Shown here piece after piece: positions 6,998 to 14,907 of a DNA stretch of 21,347 nt. The DNA comes from Lysobacteraceae bacterium. Lineage in GTDB: Bacteria > Pseudomonadota > Gammaproteobacteria > Xanthomonadales > Xanthomonadaceae. The translations under genes and the position numbers were made by a program. The stretch lies in the NCBI GenBank assembly GCA_017990865.1, contig JAGNNB010000008.1:1-21347 (forward strand), read 5' to 3'. The notes under the pieces are model-generated. The model saw only the letters and a program-made list of their open reading frames with translations. It searched no databases and was not told where the DNA came from. Positions within the stretch are counted from its first letter, which is position 1. The number at the start of each line of letters is the position of its first letter.

Positions 6998-8461
6998 GTG
7001 ACGACTTCCTCCGCTTCGCTGCTCACCATCTTCGGCGCCACCGGCGATCTCGCCCAGCGCATGTTGTTGCCCTCGCTGTACGGCCTGGAAAGCGACGGCT
7101 TGCTGTCGCCTTCGCTGAAACTGCTCGGGACCGCCCGCAGCGGTCTGGACGACGCCGCGTTCCGCGACTTCGTCGCCCAGTCGATCGCCAAATTCGTCCC
7201 CGCCGAGCTGCAGCGCGAAACGACGCTGCAGGCGCTGCTCGCTCGCGTGCGTTACCAGCCGGCTTCGCTCGACGATGCGGATTCGATGCGCATCCTGGCC
7301 GAGCGCATCCGTTCGTTGCGCGACGGCGATGTGCTGTATCACATGAGCACCGCACCGAAGTTCTACGAAAAAGCCTGCGCCGCGTTGGCCGAGCACGGCC
7401 TCGCCGGGCCGGGTACGCGGGTGATGTTGGAGAAGCCGATCGGTCACGATCTGCAGGGCGCGCTGGAAATCAACGACGGCGTGACCCGCAGCTTCGACGA
7501 GGATCGCGTGTATCGCGTCGATCATTACCTCGGCAAGGAAGGCGTGCAAAACCTGCTGGCGCTGCGTTTCGGCAACGTGCTGTTCGAGCCGTTATGGAAC
7601 GCGCGGCATATCCAGCAAGTGCAGATCACCGCGGCCGAAACCGTGGGCGTGGAAGGCCGCGGCGATTACTACGACGATTCCGGCGCCATGCGCGACATGG
7701 TGCAGAACCATCTGCTGCAACTGCTGTGCCTGACCGCGATGGAGCCGCCCTCGCAATTTGAGCCCACGGCGGTGCGCAACGAAAAGATCAAAGTGCTGCG
7801 CTCGCTGCGTCCGATCGGCCGCAACGAGGTAGCATCGGAAACCGTCGCCGGCCAGTACGTCTCCGGCGCGATCGGCGGACAGGCGGTGCCGGGTTATCTG
7901 GAAGAACTCGGCCGCGGCAGCCGCACCGAAACCTATGTCGCGATGCGCGCGCATATCGACAACTGGCGCTGGTCGGGCGTGCCGTTCTATCTGCGCACCG
8001 GCAAACGCATGCCGCGGCGCTGCACCGAAATCTATCTGCAGTTCCGCGCGGTGCCGCATTCGATCTTCGCCCGCGGCGGCGCCGCCGCCGAACCGAACGC
8101 CTTGATCATTCGCCTGCAGCCGGAAGAGCGCATCGAAATGCAGTTGATGCACAAGACCCCGGGCCTGGATCGCAGCGGTTTGCGGCTGTCGCAAGTGTCG
8201 CTGGATCTGGATCTGGACGAACAGTTCAAACACGAGCGCCGTCGCCTCGCCTACGAACGCTTGTATCTCGACGCGCTGGAAGGCAACGGCACGTTGTTCG
8301 TGCGCCGCGATGAAACCGAAGCGGCGTGGCAATGGGTGGACGCGATCCGCGACGGCTGGGACCGCGCGGGCGTGATGCCGAAATCGTACGCCGCCGGCAC
8401 CTGGGGCCCGAACGCGGCGATCGCGATGACCGAACGTCACGGCCACAGTTGGCGCGAATGA
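6998..8461 (+). CDS. zwf: Glucose-6-phosphate 1-dehydrogenase
   Basis: The enzyme oxidises glucose 6-phosphate to 6-phosphogluconolactone with NAD(P)+, the first step of the Entner-Doudoroff route here, in the cytoplasm. The nucleotide-binding motif FGATGDLA is at the N-terminus (residues 12-19 from this start). EKPIGHD (145-151) and RVDHYLGKE (173-181) are the family active-site signatures, containing the substrate-binding Lys residues and the catalytic region. The GTG start gives 487 aa, close to the usual length of about 490; a TTG at 6971 would add nine residues, but neither start has a strong ribosome binding site. The 3' end overlaps pgl by four bases (ATGA). It heads zwf-pgl-edd-glk-eda, probably controlled by the palindrome at 6927-6940. 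Confidence 0.96.
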   Translation: MTTSSASLLTIFGATGDLAQRMLLPSLYGLESDGLLSPSLKLLGTARSGLDDAAFRDFVAQSIAKFVPAELQRETTLQALLARVRYQPASLDDADSMRILAERIRSLRDGDVLYHMSTAPKFYEKACAALAEHGLAGPGTRVMLEKPIGHDLQGALEINDGVTRSFDEDRVYRVDHYLGKEGVQNLLALRFGNVLFEPLWNARHIQQVQITAAETVGVEGRGDYYDDSGAMRDMVQNHLLQLLCLTAMEPPSQFEPTAVRNEKIKVLRSLRPIGRNEVASETVAGQYVSGAIGGQAVPGYLEELGRGSRTETYVAMRAHIDNWRWSGVPFYLRTGKRMPRRCTEIYLQFRAVPHSIFARGGAAAEPNALIIRLQPEERIEMQLMHKTPGLDRSGLRLSQVSLDLDLDEQFKHERRRLAYERLYLDALEGNGTLFVRRDETEAAWQWVDAIRDGWDRAGVMPKSYAAGTWGPNAAIAMTERHGHSWRE

Positions 8462-9192
8462 GCATCGGCATGGCCTGGATCGAACACGACTATCCCGATA
8501 CCGCCGCACTGGCCGACGCGCTCGCCGCACGCTTGCGCGAAGCCTGCGCCCGCGCGCTGCGCGAACGCGGCGCGGCGCTGTTGTCGTTGGCCGGCGGGCG
8601 CACGCCGTTTCCGGCGTATCGCGCACTGGCTGCGAGCGAGGACATCGATTGGTCGAAGGTCGTCGCGATGCCCGGCGACGACCGCTGCGTGCCGCACGAT
8701 CATCCCGCCTGCAACATCGCCGCATTGCGCGAAGCGTTCGCCGACGCGCGCGGTGCGCGAATCGAAGCCTTGACCGCGAGCGACGGCGATGTCGACGCGT
8801 CGTTGACGCAGGCGCGCGCGATGCTGGCGCAGCATGACGCGCCGTTCGATGCGGTGGTGCTGGGCATGGGCGACGATGCGCACACCGCGTCGTTGTTTCC
8901 GAACGTCGCCGGCTTGCGCGAAGCCATGGCCGTGGACGCGCGCGACGACGCGTTCGCGCTGACGCCCGATCCGCTGCCGCCGGAAGCGCCGTTCGCGCGC
9001 ATCACGCTCGGCTTCGCGCGATTGTCCCGCGCCCGCGAATGGCATCTGGCGGTGGTCGGCGAACGCAAACGCGCGGTGTTGCGCGCAGCGCAGGCGCATC
9101 TCGATCCGCTCGGCGCACCGATCTCCGCTTTCCTGCATGCGCCGGGTTCTTCGATCGAGCCCCGCGTGCTGCACATCCATTGGAGTCCCTAA
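8458..9192 (+). CDS. pgl: 6-phosphogluconolactonase
   Basis: The enzyme (244 aa) hydrolyses 6-phosphogluconolactone to 6-phosphogluconate. It belongs to the glucosamine-6-phosphate isomerase-like fold used by the DevB-type lactonases. LSLAGGRTP (42-50) is the phosphate-binding loop, GDDRCVP (73-79) and [13 protein letters not shown] (136-148) are the remaining signatures; the last usually has Gly where this protein has Ala141. The start at 8458 overlaps the zwf stop (ATGA), suggesting translational coupling; an ATG at 8470 is an alternative. The stop overlaps the edd start by one base (TAATG). Position between zwf and edd fully matches the assigned role. Confidence 0.94.
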   Translation: MSIGMAWIEHDYPDTAALADALAARLREACARALRERGAALLSLAGGRTPFPAYRALAASEDIDWSKVVAMPGDDRCVPHDHPACNIAALREAFADARGARIEALTASDGDVDASLTQARAMLAQHDAPFDAVVLGMGDDAHTASLFPNVAGLREAMAVDARDDAFALTPDPLPPEAPFARITLGFARLSRAREWHLAVVGERKRAVLRAAQAHLDPLGAPISAFLHAPGSSIEPRVLHIHWSP

Positions 9193-11042
9193 TGCCTTTG
9201 CATCCCGTCGTCGAGCGCGTGACCGCACGCATCGCCGAGCGCAGCCGCAAGACGCGCGGCGCGTACCTCGACAAGATCGATCGCGCGCGCGCGGACGGGC
9301 CGGCGCGCCGCAACCTCGGTTGCGGCAATCTGGCGCACGGTTTCGCCGCGGCCGGCAGCGACAAGCCGTCGCTCAAAACCGGCGCGGGCGGCAATATCGG
9401 TATCGTCACGGCCTACAACGACATGCTCTCGGCGCATCAACCGATGGAGCACTATCCCACGCTGATCCGCATGGCCGCGCGCAATGCGGGCGGCAGCGCG
9501 CAGGTGGCCGGCGGCGTGCCGGCGATGTGCGACGGCGTGACCCAGGGCCGCGTCGGCATGGAGTTGTCGTTGTTCTCGCGCGACACCATCGCGCTCGCCA
9601 CCGCGGTGGCGCTTTCGCACGACATGTTCGATGCCGTGTTGATGTTGGGCGTGTGCGACAAGATCGTGCCGGGTTTGTTGATCGGCGCGCTGAGTTTCGG
9701 TCATCTGCCGACGATCTTCGTCCCCGCCGGCCCGATGCCTTCCGGTTTGCCGAATAAAGAAAAAGCCGCGGTGCGCCAACGCTACGCCGACGGCAAAGCC
9801 ACGCGCGAGGAATTGCTCGACGCCGAATCGGCGTCGTATCACGGCGCCGGCACCTGCACGTTCTACGGCACCGCCAATTCCAATCAAATGCTGATGGAAG
9901 CGATGGGTCTGCATCTGCCTGGCACCGCCTTCGTCAATCCGAACACGCCGCTGCGCGATGCGCTGACCGTCGCCTCCGCCGAACAAGCGCTGCGCATCAC
10001 CGCGCTGGGCAACGATTACCGGCCGATCGGCCGCACCGTCGACGAAAAAGCCATCGTCAACGCGATGGTGGGTTTGGCCGCGACCGGCGGTTCCACCAAT
10101 CACGCGTTGCATCTGGTGGCGATCGCGCGCGCCGCCGGTTTGACGATCGATTGGACCGATCTGGACGAACTGTCGCAGGCGACGCCGCTGTTGGCGCGCG
10201 TGTATCCCAACGGCAGCGCCGACGTGAACGATTTCCATCGCGCCGGCGGCCTCGGTTTCGTGTTGCGCGAGTTGATCGACGCCGGTTTGATGCACGGCGA
10301 TCTGCTGTGCGTGCACGGCGGCGATCTGCGCCGGCAAACGCAAGCGCCGGCACTCGACGGCACGCATTTGGTGTGGCGCGACGCACCGACGCAGTCGCGC
10401 GATACCGGCATCGTGCGCCCGGTCGCCGAACCGTTCGATCGCGAAGGCGGCCTGCGCTGCGTGGACGGCAATCTCGGTCGCGCGATCGTGAAAATTTCCG
10501 CGGTGGCGCCGGAGCATCGCGCCATCGCCGCGCCTGCACGCGTGTTCGACTCGCAGGATGCGTTGCTTGCGGCGTTCAAGGCCGGCGAGTTGAATCCTCG
10601 CGAAGGTTTCCAGGGCGATTTCGTCGCTGTGATGCTCGGCCAAGGCCCGCGCGCGAACGGCATGCCGGAATTGCACAAACTCACGCCCACGCTGGGCGTG
10701 CTGCAGGATCGCGGCCAACGCGTGGCGCTGCTGACCGACGGCCGCATGTCCGGCGCCTCGGGCAAAGTGTTGGCGGCGATCCACGTCACACCCGAAGCTG
10801 CCTGCGGCGGCGCCATCGCGAAACTGCGCGATGGCGACATGATTTTGATCGACGCCGAAGCCGGCGCGATGCACGCCGATGTCGATCCCGCGGAGTGGGC
10901 GTCGCGCGCGCCGCGTCCGCTGGATCTGCGCGACAACCGCGTCGGCGTCGGCCGCGAATTGTTCGGATTGATGCGCACTCAGGTCGGCTCGGCCGAAGAA
11001 GGCGCATGCAGCCTTTTCGTCAACGAAGACGCCGGAGCCTGA
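9192..11042 (+). CDS. edd: Phosphogluconate dehydratase
   Basis: This iron-sulfur enzyme (616 aa) dehydrates 6-phosphogluconate to 2-keto-3-deoxy-6-phosphogluconate, the committing step of the Entner-Doudoroff pathway. It belongs to the IlvD/Edd family. [20 protein letters not shown] (112-131), [15 protein letters not shown] (153-167) and [14 protein letters not shown] (220-233) are the conserved blocks; Cys155 and Cys222 align with expected cluster ligands, with Cys113 nearby. [10 protein letters not shown] occurs near the C-terminus. GGAG six bases before ATG 9192 supports the start, which overlaps the pgl stop; the frame extends further upstream inside pgl but that extension is not needed. 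Length is normal for Edd and longer than typical IlvD start-to-motif spacing, and the neighbours zwf, pgl and eda favour Edd. Confidence 0.96.
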   Translation: MPLHPVVERVTARIAERSRKTRGAYLDKIDRARADGPARRNLGCGNLAHGFAAAGSDKPSLKTGAGGNIGIVTAYNDMLSAHQPMEHYPTLIRMAARNAGGSAQVAGGVPAMCDGVTQGRVGMELSLFSRDTIALATAVALSHDMFDAVLMLGVCDKIVPGLLIGALSFGHLPTIFVPAGPMPSGLPNKEKAAVRQRYADGKATREELLDAESASYHGAGTCTFYGTANSNQMLMEAMGLHLPGTAFVNPNTPLRDALTVASAEQALRITALGNDYRPIGRTVDEKAIVNAMVGLAATGGSTNHALHLVAIARAAGLTIDWTDLDELSQATPLLARVYPNGSADVNDFHRAGGLGFVLRELIDAGLMHGDLLCVHGGDLRRQTQAPALDGTHLVWRDAPTQSRDTGIVRPVAEPFDREGGLRCVDGNLGRAIVKISAVAPEHRAIAAPARVFDSQDALLAAFKAGELNPREGFQGDFVAVMLGQGPRANGMPELHKLTPTLGVLQDRGQRVALLTDGRMSGASGKVLAAIHVTPEAACGGAIAKLRDGDMILIDAEAGAMHADVDPAEWASRAPRPLDLRDNRVGVGRELFGLMRTQVGSAEEGACSLFVNEDAGA

Positions 11043-11045
11043 TCG

Positions 11046-12026
11046 ATGCCCTTGTCGAACGCCTCGCTCGCCATGATCGCCGACATCGGCGGCACCAATG
11101 CGCGCTTCGCGCTCACCGATCTGTCCGCGCCGACGCCGCAAGTGTTGGACGCGCGCAGCCTCGTCGCCGCCGAATTCGCGAGCCTGCAACACGCCGCCGA
11201 GCATTACCTCGCCGCAGTCGGCGCGAAACCGCAGAAAGCCGCGATCGCCGTCGCCAGCCCGGTCAACGGCGAAGAGATTCGCCTCACCAATCGCGCGTGG
11301 TCGTTCACCCGCAGCGAACTGCAGCGCGCGCTCGATTTGAACAGCCTGCATCTGCTCAACGATTTCGGCGCGGTGGCATGGTCGGTGCCGGGCCTGAGCG
11401 CGAACGAACAAATCGCGGTGCACGGCGACGACACCGGCCTGCGCGGCCCGGTGACGGTGATCGGCCCGGGCACGGGACTCGGCGTCGCGTTGATGGTCGG
11501 CCACGACCCGCAATGGCAGGTGGTGGAAACCGAAGGCGGGCACGTGAGTTTCGCGCCGCTGGGCGACGAGGAGTTGGCGATTGCGCGCTGGTTCACCGCG
11601 CGCTTCGGCAGGGTCTCAAACGAACGTCTGCTTTGCGGCAGCGGTTTATCGCATATCGATGCGGTGCTGCGCGGCGCGGTGGATCACACCACCGGCCAAC
11701 ACCAAACGCTGCGCGAACCGAGCGAGATAGTGACTGCCGCATTGGAAGGCCACGACCTCGCCGCGCGCCGCACGCTCGCGCGTTTCTGCGCGGTACTCGG
11801 CAGCGTCGCGGGCGATGCGGCATTGATCCACGGCGCGCGCACGGTGATGATCGCCGGCGGCATCGTGCCGCGCTTCGTGCCGTTCCTGCGCAGCAGCGCG
11901 TTCCGCGAACGCTTCCTCGCCAAAGGCCGCTTCGCCGCGTATCTGGAATCGGTGAACATCCGCGTCATCACTCACACCGGCCCGGGCTTGCTCGGCGCGG
12001 CGGTGGCGTTGCGCGCGCAGCATTGA
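11046..12026 (+). CDS. glk: Glucokinase
   Basis: The enzyme (326 aa) phosphorylates free glucose with ATP and so feeds zwf. ADIGGTNARFAL (12-23) is the phosphate-binding signature of the bacterial glucokinase (Glk/ROK-related) fold. LNDFGAVAW (104-112) carries the likely catalytic Asp106. IGPGTGLGVALMV (139-151) and ETEGGHVSFAP (161-171) are further nucleotide- and glucose-binding blocks. The spacing to edd is only three bases and GGAG lies eight bases before the ATG. Its presence fits glucose arriving unphosphorylated, as expected if GH3 and GH30 release it outside the cytoplasm (inference). Confidence 0.95.
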   Translation: MPLSNASLAMIADIGGTNARFALTDLSAPTPQVLDARSLVAAEFASLQHAAEHYLAAVGAKPQKAAIAVASPVNGEEIRLTNRAWSFTRSELQRALDLNSLHLLNDFGAVAWSVPGLSANEQIAVHGDDTGLRGPVTVIGPGTGLGVALMVGHDPQWQVVETEGGHVSFAPLGDEELAIARWFTARFGRVSNERLLCGSGLSHIDAVLRGAVDHTTGQHQTLREPSEIVTAALEGHDLAARRTLARFCAVLGSVAGDAALIHGARTVMIAGGIVPRFVPFLRSSAFRERFLAKGRFAAYLESVNIRVITHTGPGLLGAAVALRAQH

Positions 12027-12082
12027 GCGGATTGCGAAATCTTCGCGCGCGCGATCCCATCCTGATCGCGGTGTTTCCACGT

Positions 12083-12172
12083 TGTCATCCCGAGCGCAGC
12101 GAGGGACCTGTTTTCGCTATTCGCAACATACAAGCAAGCAAAAGCAGGTCCCTCGCTGCGCTCGGGATGACA
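12083..12172. repeat. Long inverted repeat (REPIN-like palindromic element)
   Basis: A 28-base arm at 12083-12110, starting TGTCATCCCGAGC, is the exact reverse complement of 12145-12172, which ends GCTCGGGATGACA. Each arm is itself rich in self-complementary GAGCGCAGC-type sequence. The 34-base middle is AT-richer. This form matches the widespread intergenic REP doublets of Xanthomonadales and other proteobacteria. It lies between glk and eda, so its RNA could form a strong stem within the operon transcript and change the amount of eda message. Confidence 0.8.
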
Positions 12173-12215
12173 TTCGAATCTCCCCCACGCTTCGCTTCTC
12201 ACTCACGGCCCACGC

Positions 12216-12854
12216 ATGAACGACACCATCACCCAACGCATCGACGCCGTCCTCCGCCAAGCGCCGGTGGTGCCCGTCCTCGCCGTGAGCGATCTCGACG
12301 ACGCCGTGCCGCTTGCCGAAACCCTCGTCGCCGCTGGCTTGCCCGTGTTGGAAATCACGCTGCGCACCCCGGTCGCGCTCGAGGTCATTCGCCGCATGCG
12401 CGACGTGCCCGGCGCGATCGTCGGCGCCGGCACCGTGCTCACCCGCGCCGATCTGTTCGCGGTACAAGATGCCGGCGCCAGCTTCGCGATCTCCCCCGGC
12501 GCCACCGACGCGCTGTACGAAGCCGCCCGCGACGCCGACATCCCGTTATTACCCGGCATCGCCACCGCCAGCGAACTCATGCGCGGCCTCGAACACGGCT
12601 ACAAACGCTTCAAATTCTTCCCCGCCGAATCCAGCGGCGGCATCGCCGCCCTCAAAGCCTTCGCCGGCCCCTTCGCGCAAGTGAAGTTCTGTCCCACCGG
12701 CGGCATCGATGCCGCGAAAGCGCCTGCTTATCTCGCGCTGCCGAATGTGATCACGGTGGGTGGGTCTTGGATGGTGCCGGCGGAGGCGTTGAGGGGGAAG
12801 GATTGGGTAGAGATCGGCAAACTTGCAGACTCCGCCACCCGATACGAGAGCTAA
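12216..12854 (+). CDS. eda: 2-dehydro-3-deoxy-6-phosphogluconate (KDPG) aldolase
   Basis: The class I aldolase (212 aa) splits KDPG into pyruvate and glyceraldehyde 3-phosphate. LEITLRTP (45-52) holds the catalytic Glu46 and Arg50. GAGTVLT (70-76) and AISPGATD (91-98) are conserved, and [10 protein letters not shown] (129-138) carries the Schiff-base Lys133. CPTGGID (159-165) and VGGSWMVP (181-188) bind phosphate. Length is normal. The start has no strong ribosome binding site and the gene is separated from glk by 189 bases containing the palindromic element, so it may be weakly coupled to, or promoted separately from, the upstream operon. GC content falls at and after its 3' end. Confidence 0.95.
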   Translation: MNDTITQRIDAVLRQAPVVPVLAVSDLDDAVPLAETLVAAGLPVLEITLRTPVALEVIRRMRDVPGAIVGAGTVLTRADLFAVQDAGASFAISPGATDALYEAARDADIPLLPGIATASELMRGLEHGYKRFKFFPAESSGGIAALKAFAGPFAQVKFCPTGGIDAAKAPAYLALPNVITVGGSWMVPAEALRGKDWVEIGKLADSATRYES

Positions 12855-12920
12855 ACAACAACGACGACCACTTACATCGACATCGCCCCGAACAGGAGCT
12901 ATTGCGACATTCTCTTAACC

Positions 12921-13208
12921 TCACACGTCGGCTGCCTGCCAATGCATGCCATCCGGCCTGCGCCACCGACCACCCCACGTCCAGCCTTCGGCATCGAAAG
13001 CCTCAAGTACCTGCGGAATCGACGCGAAATTGGGAGTTGTGTCGCCAAAACGATTGCGTGCCGAATCGAAGTCGACCGCACAACTCCAGCTGTGCATCGA
13101 CAGTCGCGCGCTGCCGCGCATTATCCGGTAATTGAACCCACCGACATAAAGATGCACACCCCACTCGTTCAGTCTTTTTTCTGGATCAAAGTCAATCAAG
13201 ATTGACAC
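12921..13208 (-). CDS. M15-family peptidase-like protein, probably N-terminally truncated
   Basis: The 95-residue product matches the C-terminal core of phage-type M15 peptidases, which cleave peptidoglycan cross-peptides. FNYRIMRGSARLSMHSWSCA (25-44) is followed by VDFD, and EGWTWGGRW (74-82) by GMHWQ (87-91). The three expected zinc ligands, His39, Asp46 and His89, are present. Ser42 replaces a usual Gly. Relatives normally have roughly 80-100 more residues before this core; here the frame has a stop just upstream, the start is GTG and no ribosome binding site is visible. No missing N-terminal part was seen in other frames. It is most likely a remnant, though a minimal active domain cannot be excluded. 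It lies at the edge of the AT-rich island. Confidence 0.6.
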   Translation of the reverse strand: MSILIDFDPEKRLNEWGVHLYVGGFNYRIMRGSARLSMHSWSCAVDFDSARNRFGDTTPNFASIPQVLEAFDAEGWTWGGRWRRPDGMHWQAADV

Positions 13209-13387
13209 TCACGAATAAGGCCAAAGATTGCTATCACAACACCGGTTTTTGGCCACTCTTAACATGTATTCGAGCGACTGAAACCTATCCAGTCTTTTTA
13301 TAAATGAAAGCAAATAGTGGCATCTTTTTTCGCCTCATTATTCGCCTCAATATCAAGCCATAGGAAACTGTGAAAACTTAATTTTTA
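13209..13387. other. AT-rich intergenic stretch inside the island
   Basis: No coding frame is supported. Composition is clearly lower in GC than the surrounding chromosome, with several A/T runs. It separates the M15-like fragment from the membrane-protein gene upstream of it on the minus strand. No hairpin with a T-run was recognised. Confidence 0.5.
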
Positions 13388-13702
13388 TTATGACTGTCTT
13401 GGCGATGGAGCAAGCAGACCCGCAAGCGCTCCGACTGCGGCCGAACCGATCGCCACTACTCCTTGAGGAATTTGAAAATTAGCGCTAGTTCCGCCGACCC
13501 AAGTCAACACAATCCCACCAATTACAGTTGACATCACAGTCACGCCAAGAAAGAACACTACCATCCGATAAATCCACGGGTCGGTATCGATTACTCGCGG
13601 AATTTCTTCAACCTTCCTGATCAAATCTCGTTTCATATTTTCAGGTATATCGACCGCCGTTTTTATGGTGTCGAGCAGGTTCGTAATGCTTTCGAAATTC
13701 AT
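13388..13702 (-). CDS. Small inner-membrane protein with two predicted transmembrane helices, unknown function
   Basis: The 104-residue product is not recognised. Residues 1-43 are polar and charged, with an amphipathic look (NLLDTIKTAVDIPENMKRDL). Residues 44-69 and about 79-98 are hydrophobic and Gly-rich, enough for two membrane helices joined by a short loop, and the tail PSPRQS is short and basic. AGAGGTG eight bases before the ATG supports the start. Its ATG overlaps the stop of the preceding gene (ATGA, 13699-13702), indicating translational coupling and a shared job. Size and topology resemble holins, and a peptidoglycan-peptidase fragment lies downstream, but no specific holin motif is visible, so that reading is speculative. 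Confidence 0.75.
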   Translation of the reverse strand: MNFESITNLLDTIKTAVDIPENMKRDLIRKVEEIPRVIDTDPWIYRMVVFFLGVTVMSTVIGGIVLTWVGGTSANFQIPQGVVAIGSAAVGALAGLLAPSPRQS

Positions 13703-14286
13703 GGTTTTGTCACCTCTATCTTTGGTTGATAAATTCCATGGCCAGCATAGCCAGGTGGACTAAGAGGGTTTCCCACAGAATCACGAACAGTAATTCTGTA
13801 AATTCCCGATGGAATATAAGTTCGGTACGTGGCGGTCCTGAATTCGAAGAACCCTCTTTCCTTGACCTGTCTTTTAAACTCGCTTTCCCCAGACTCCCAT
13901 TTTTCCTGATTGATACCGATCTCGATTGAATCTGTGACCTTGCCGTTGATGGTCCACTCGGCCTTTATGCTGAGATACCCATAAAGCTCTAGCTTCTTTA
14001 TGGTTGCCTGCGTGCCTATTAGAGTGAATCTTCCATAGAGACGCCCGATCCTATTCCGTCCGATCGATGTAGAGATAGGCGCGTCGAGAGTTCTGACGCC
14101 GCCTGTGATCTGTACGTTATAGAACTTTACTTCGGTGATTGACACATCTGCTGACACGGATGCGCTAGCTAAGAGTAAAAGCAAAGTAACAAGCATAAGT
14201 GCAGTTTTAATACGAAAAACTTGGCTGCATTTGTTTGTAATCCGCGCTTCCTTAATGCGTGGAATCGCGTTCTGCAAGAAAATCAT
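13699..14286 (-). CDS. Secreted or membrane-anchored protein of unknown function
   Basis: The 195-residue product is not recognised. A basic N-terminal stretch (1-30) leads into a strong hydrophobic segment, LMLVTLLLLLASASVSA (30-46), which is a signal peptide or anchor. The rest (47-195) is mainly predicted beta-structure, with regular alternation such as YGRFTLIGTQATIKKLELYG, and no Cys after the signal. This suggests a beta-sandwich domain. AAGGGG about eight bases before the ATG supports the start at 14286; Met31 is a shorter alternative. It is coupled by a four-base overlap to the two-helix membrane protein that follows. Both genes are AT-richer than neighbouring genes, consistent with acquisition from another source. 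Confidence 0.75.
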   Translation of the reverse strand: MIFLQNAIPRIKEARITNKCSQVFRIKTALMLVTLLLLLASASVSADVSITEVKFYNVQITGGVRTLDAPISTSIGRNRIGRLYGRFTLIGTQATIKKLELYGYLSIKAEWTINGKVTDSIEIGINQEKWESGESEFKRQVKERGFFEFRTATYRTYIPSGIYRITVRDSVGNPLSPPGYAGHGIYQPKIEVTKP

Positions 14287-14348
14287 AATCGCGCCCCTTG
14301 GGTCATAAATCGGTTACAAATTGGATTTTTTCCTGGATGTCCTCTGTA

Positions 14349-14744
14349 TCACCTCCGCCTCGGCTCGCACCCCACGCCATCCCCATCGCGATCCAGATGC
14401 GGGCCATAGCCGGGGTCGCCGCGTCTTACCGGCGCGGCGCCTGCGGCGCGCGCTTCGGCGCAATTTGCGAATACGCCGCCGCCTCGCGTGCGACGCGTGG
14501 GCGCGGCACGCGAAGGCGCGAAGTCGTATCGGGGCGATGATTTCGTGCGCGATGAAGATGAACTGCCTCCGTGGCAGTGATACCCGCCGCGTTTGCGGTC
14601 GTGATGGCAGCCTTCGGCGTTGAGTCGTCCGCCGTGGGCATTGGCATCGATGGCGATGCAGGCGAGGATCGCGATCGCCGTCGTCGCCCCCGCCGTACGG
14701 CGAAGCGTGAATGCCGATGCGATTCCTGCGCCTGCCCTGACCAT
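14349..14744 (-). CDS. Secreted YHCH-motif protein with C-terminal Excalibur domain
   Basis: The 131-residue product has a hydrophobic signal (about 18-36, ending DANA). It is followed by HGGRLNAEGCHH (37-48) and KRGGYHCH (51-58), a His/Cys-rich motif often seen in small exported proteins. A Ser/Arg-rich linker (60-90) leads to an Excalibur calcium-binding domain (about 91-128), with FANCAEARAAG and the DRDGDGVGCE loop (Asp118, Asp120, Asp122, Glu127, Cys95 and Cys126 likely bridged). The start at 14744 is chosen because AGGGGG lies about nine bases before it; a longer frame to 14825 lacks such support and would cross a hairpin. The domain pair suggests a metal- or calcium-binding extracellular protein; no enzymatic role can be assigned. 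The next gene downstream on the same strand starts at 14286. Confidence 0.8.
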   Translation of the reverse strand: MVRAGAGIASAFTLRRTAGATTAIAILACIAIDANAHGGRLNAEGCHHDRKRGGYHCHGGSSSSSRTKSSPRYDFAPSRAAPTRRTRGGGVFANCAEARAAGAAPVRRGDPGYGPHLDRDGDGVGCEPRRR

Positions 14745-14806
14745 TCGGCATTCCCCCTGTGGAATGCGCTTCGATACGAACGCGAAGCGTGAGGGAACTG
14801 TCGATC

Positions 14807-14836
14807 CGCGCGGGACGGTTGTCAATCGCCCGCGCG
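14807..14836 (-). other. Hairpin downstream of the S8 protease gene
   Basis: CGCGCGGG at 14807-14814 pairs exactly with CCCGCGCG at 14829-14836 around a 14-base loop. It lies about 70 bases past the stop of the protease gene on the minus strand. It lacks a T-run, so if it acts in termination it would need Rho or another factor. It also lies just upstream of the Excalibur gene. Confidence 0.35.
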
Positions 14837-14907
14837 AAGAGTGATTGGTATCGATGTGCGATCTATTCGGTGCTGTCTATGCAGAATCGAAGATCGTTTT
14901 GTGCAAT

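Noticed and set aside
12141..12172. Right arm of the glk-eda palindrome as a terminator
   Set aside because: There is no T-run after the stem on the plus strand; the exact long arms fit a REP doublet better.
10151..13135. Very long plus-strand open frame across edd, glk and eda
   Set aside because: It is an Arg-rich out-of-frame reading of three well-supported genes.
14745..14825. N-terminal extension of the Excalibur protein to 14825
   Set aside because: The internal ATG at 14744 has a strong ribosome binding site and directly precedes the signal peptide.
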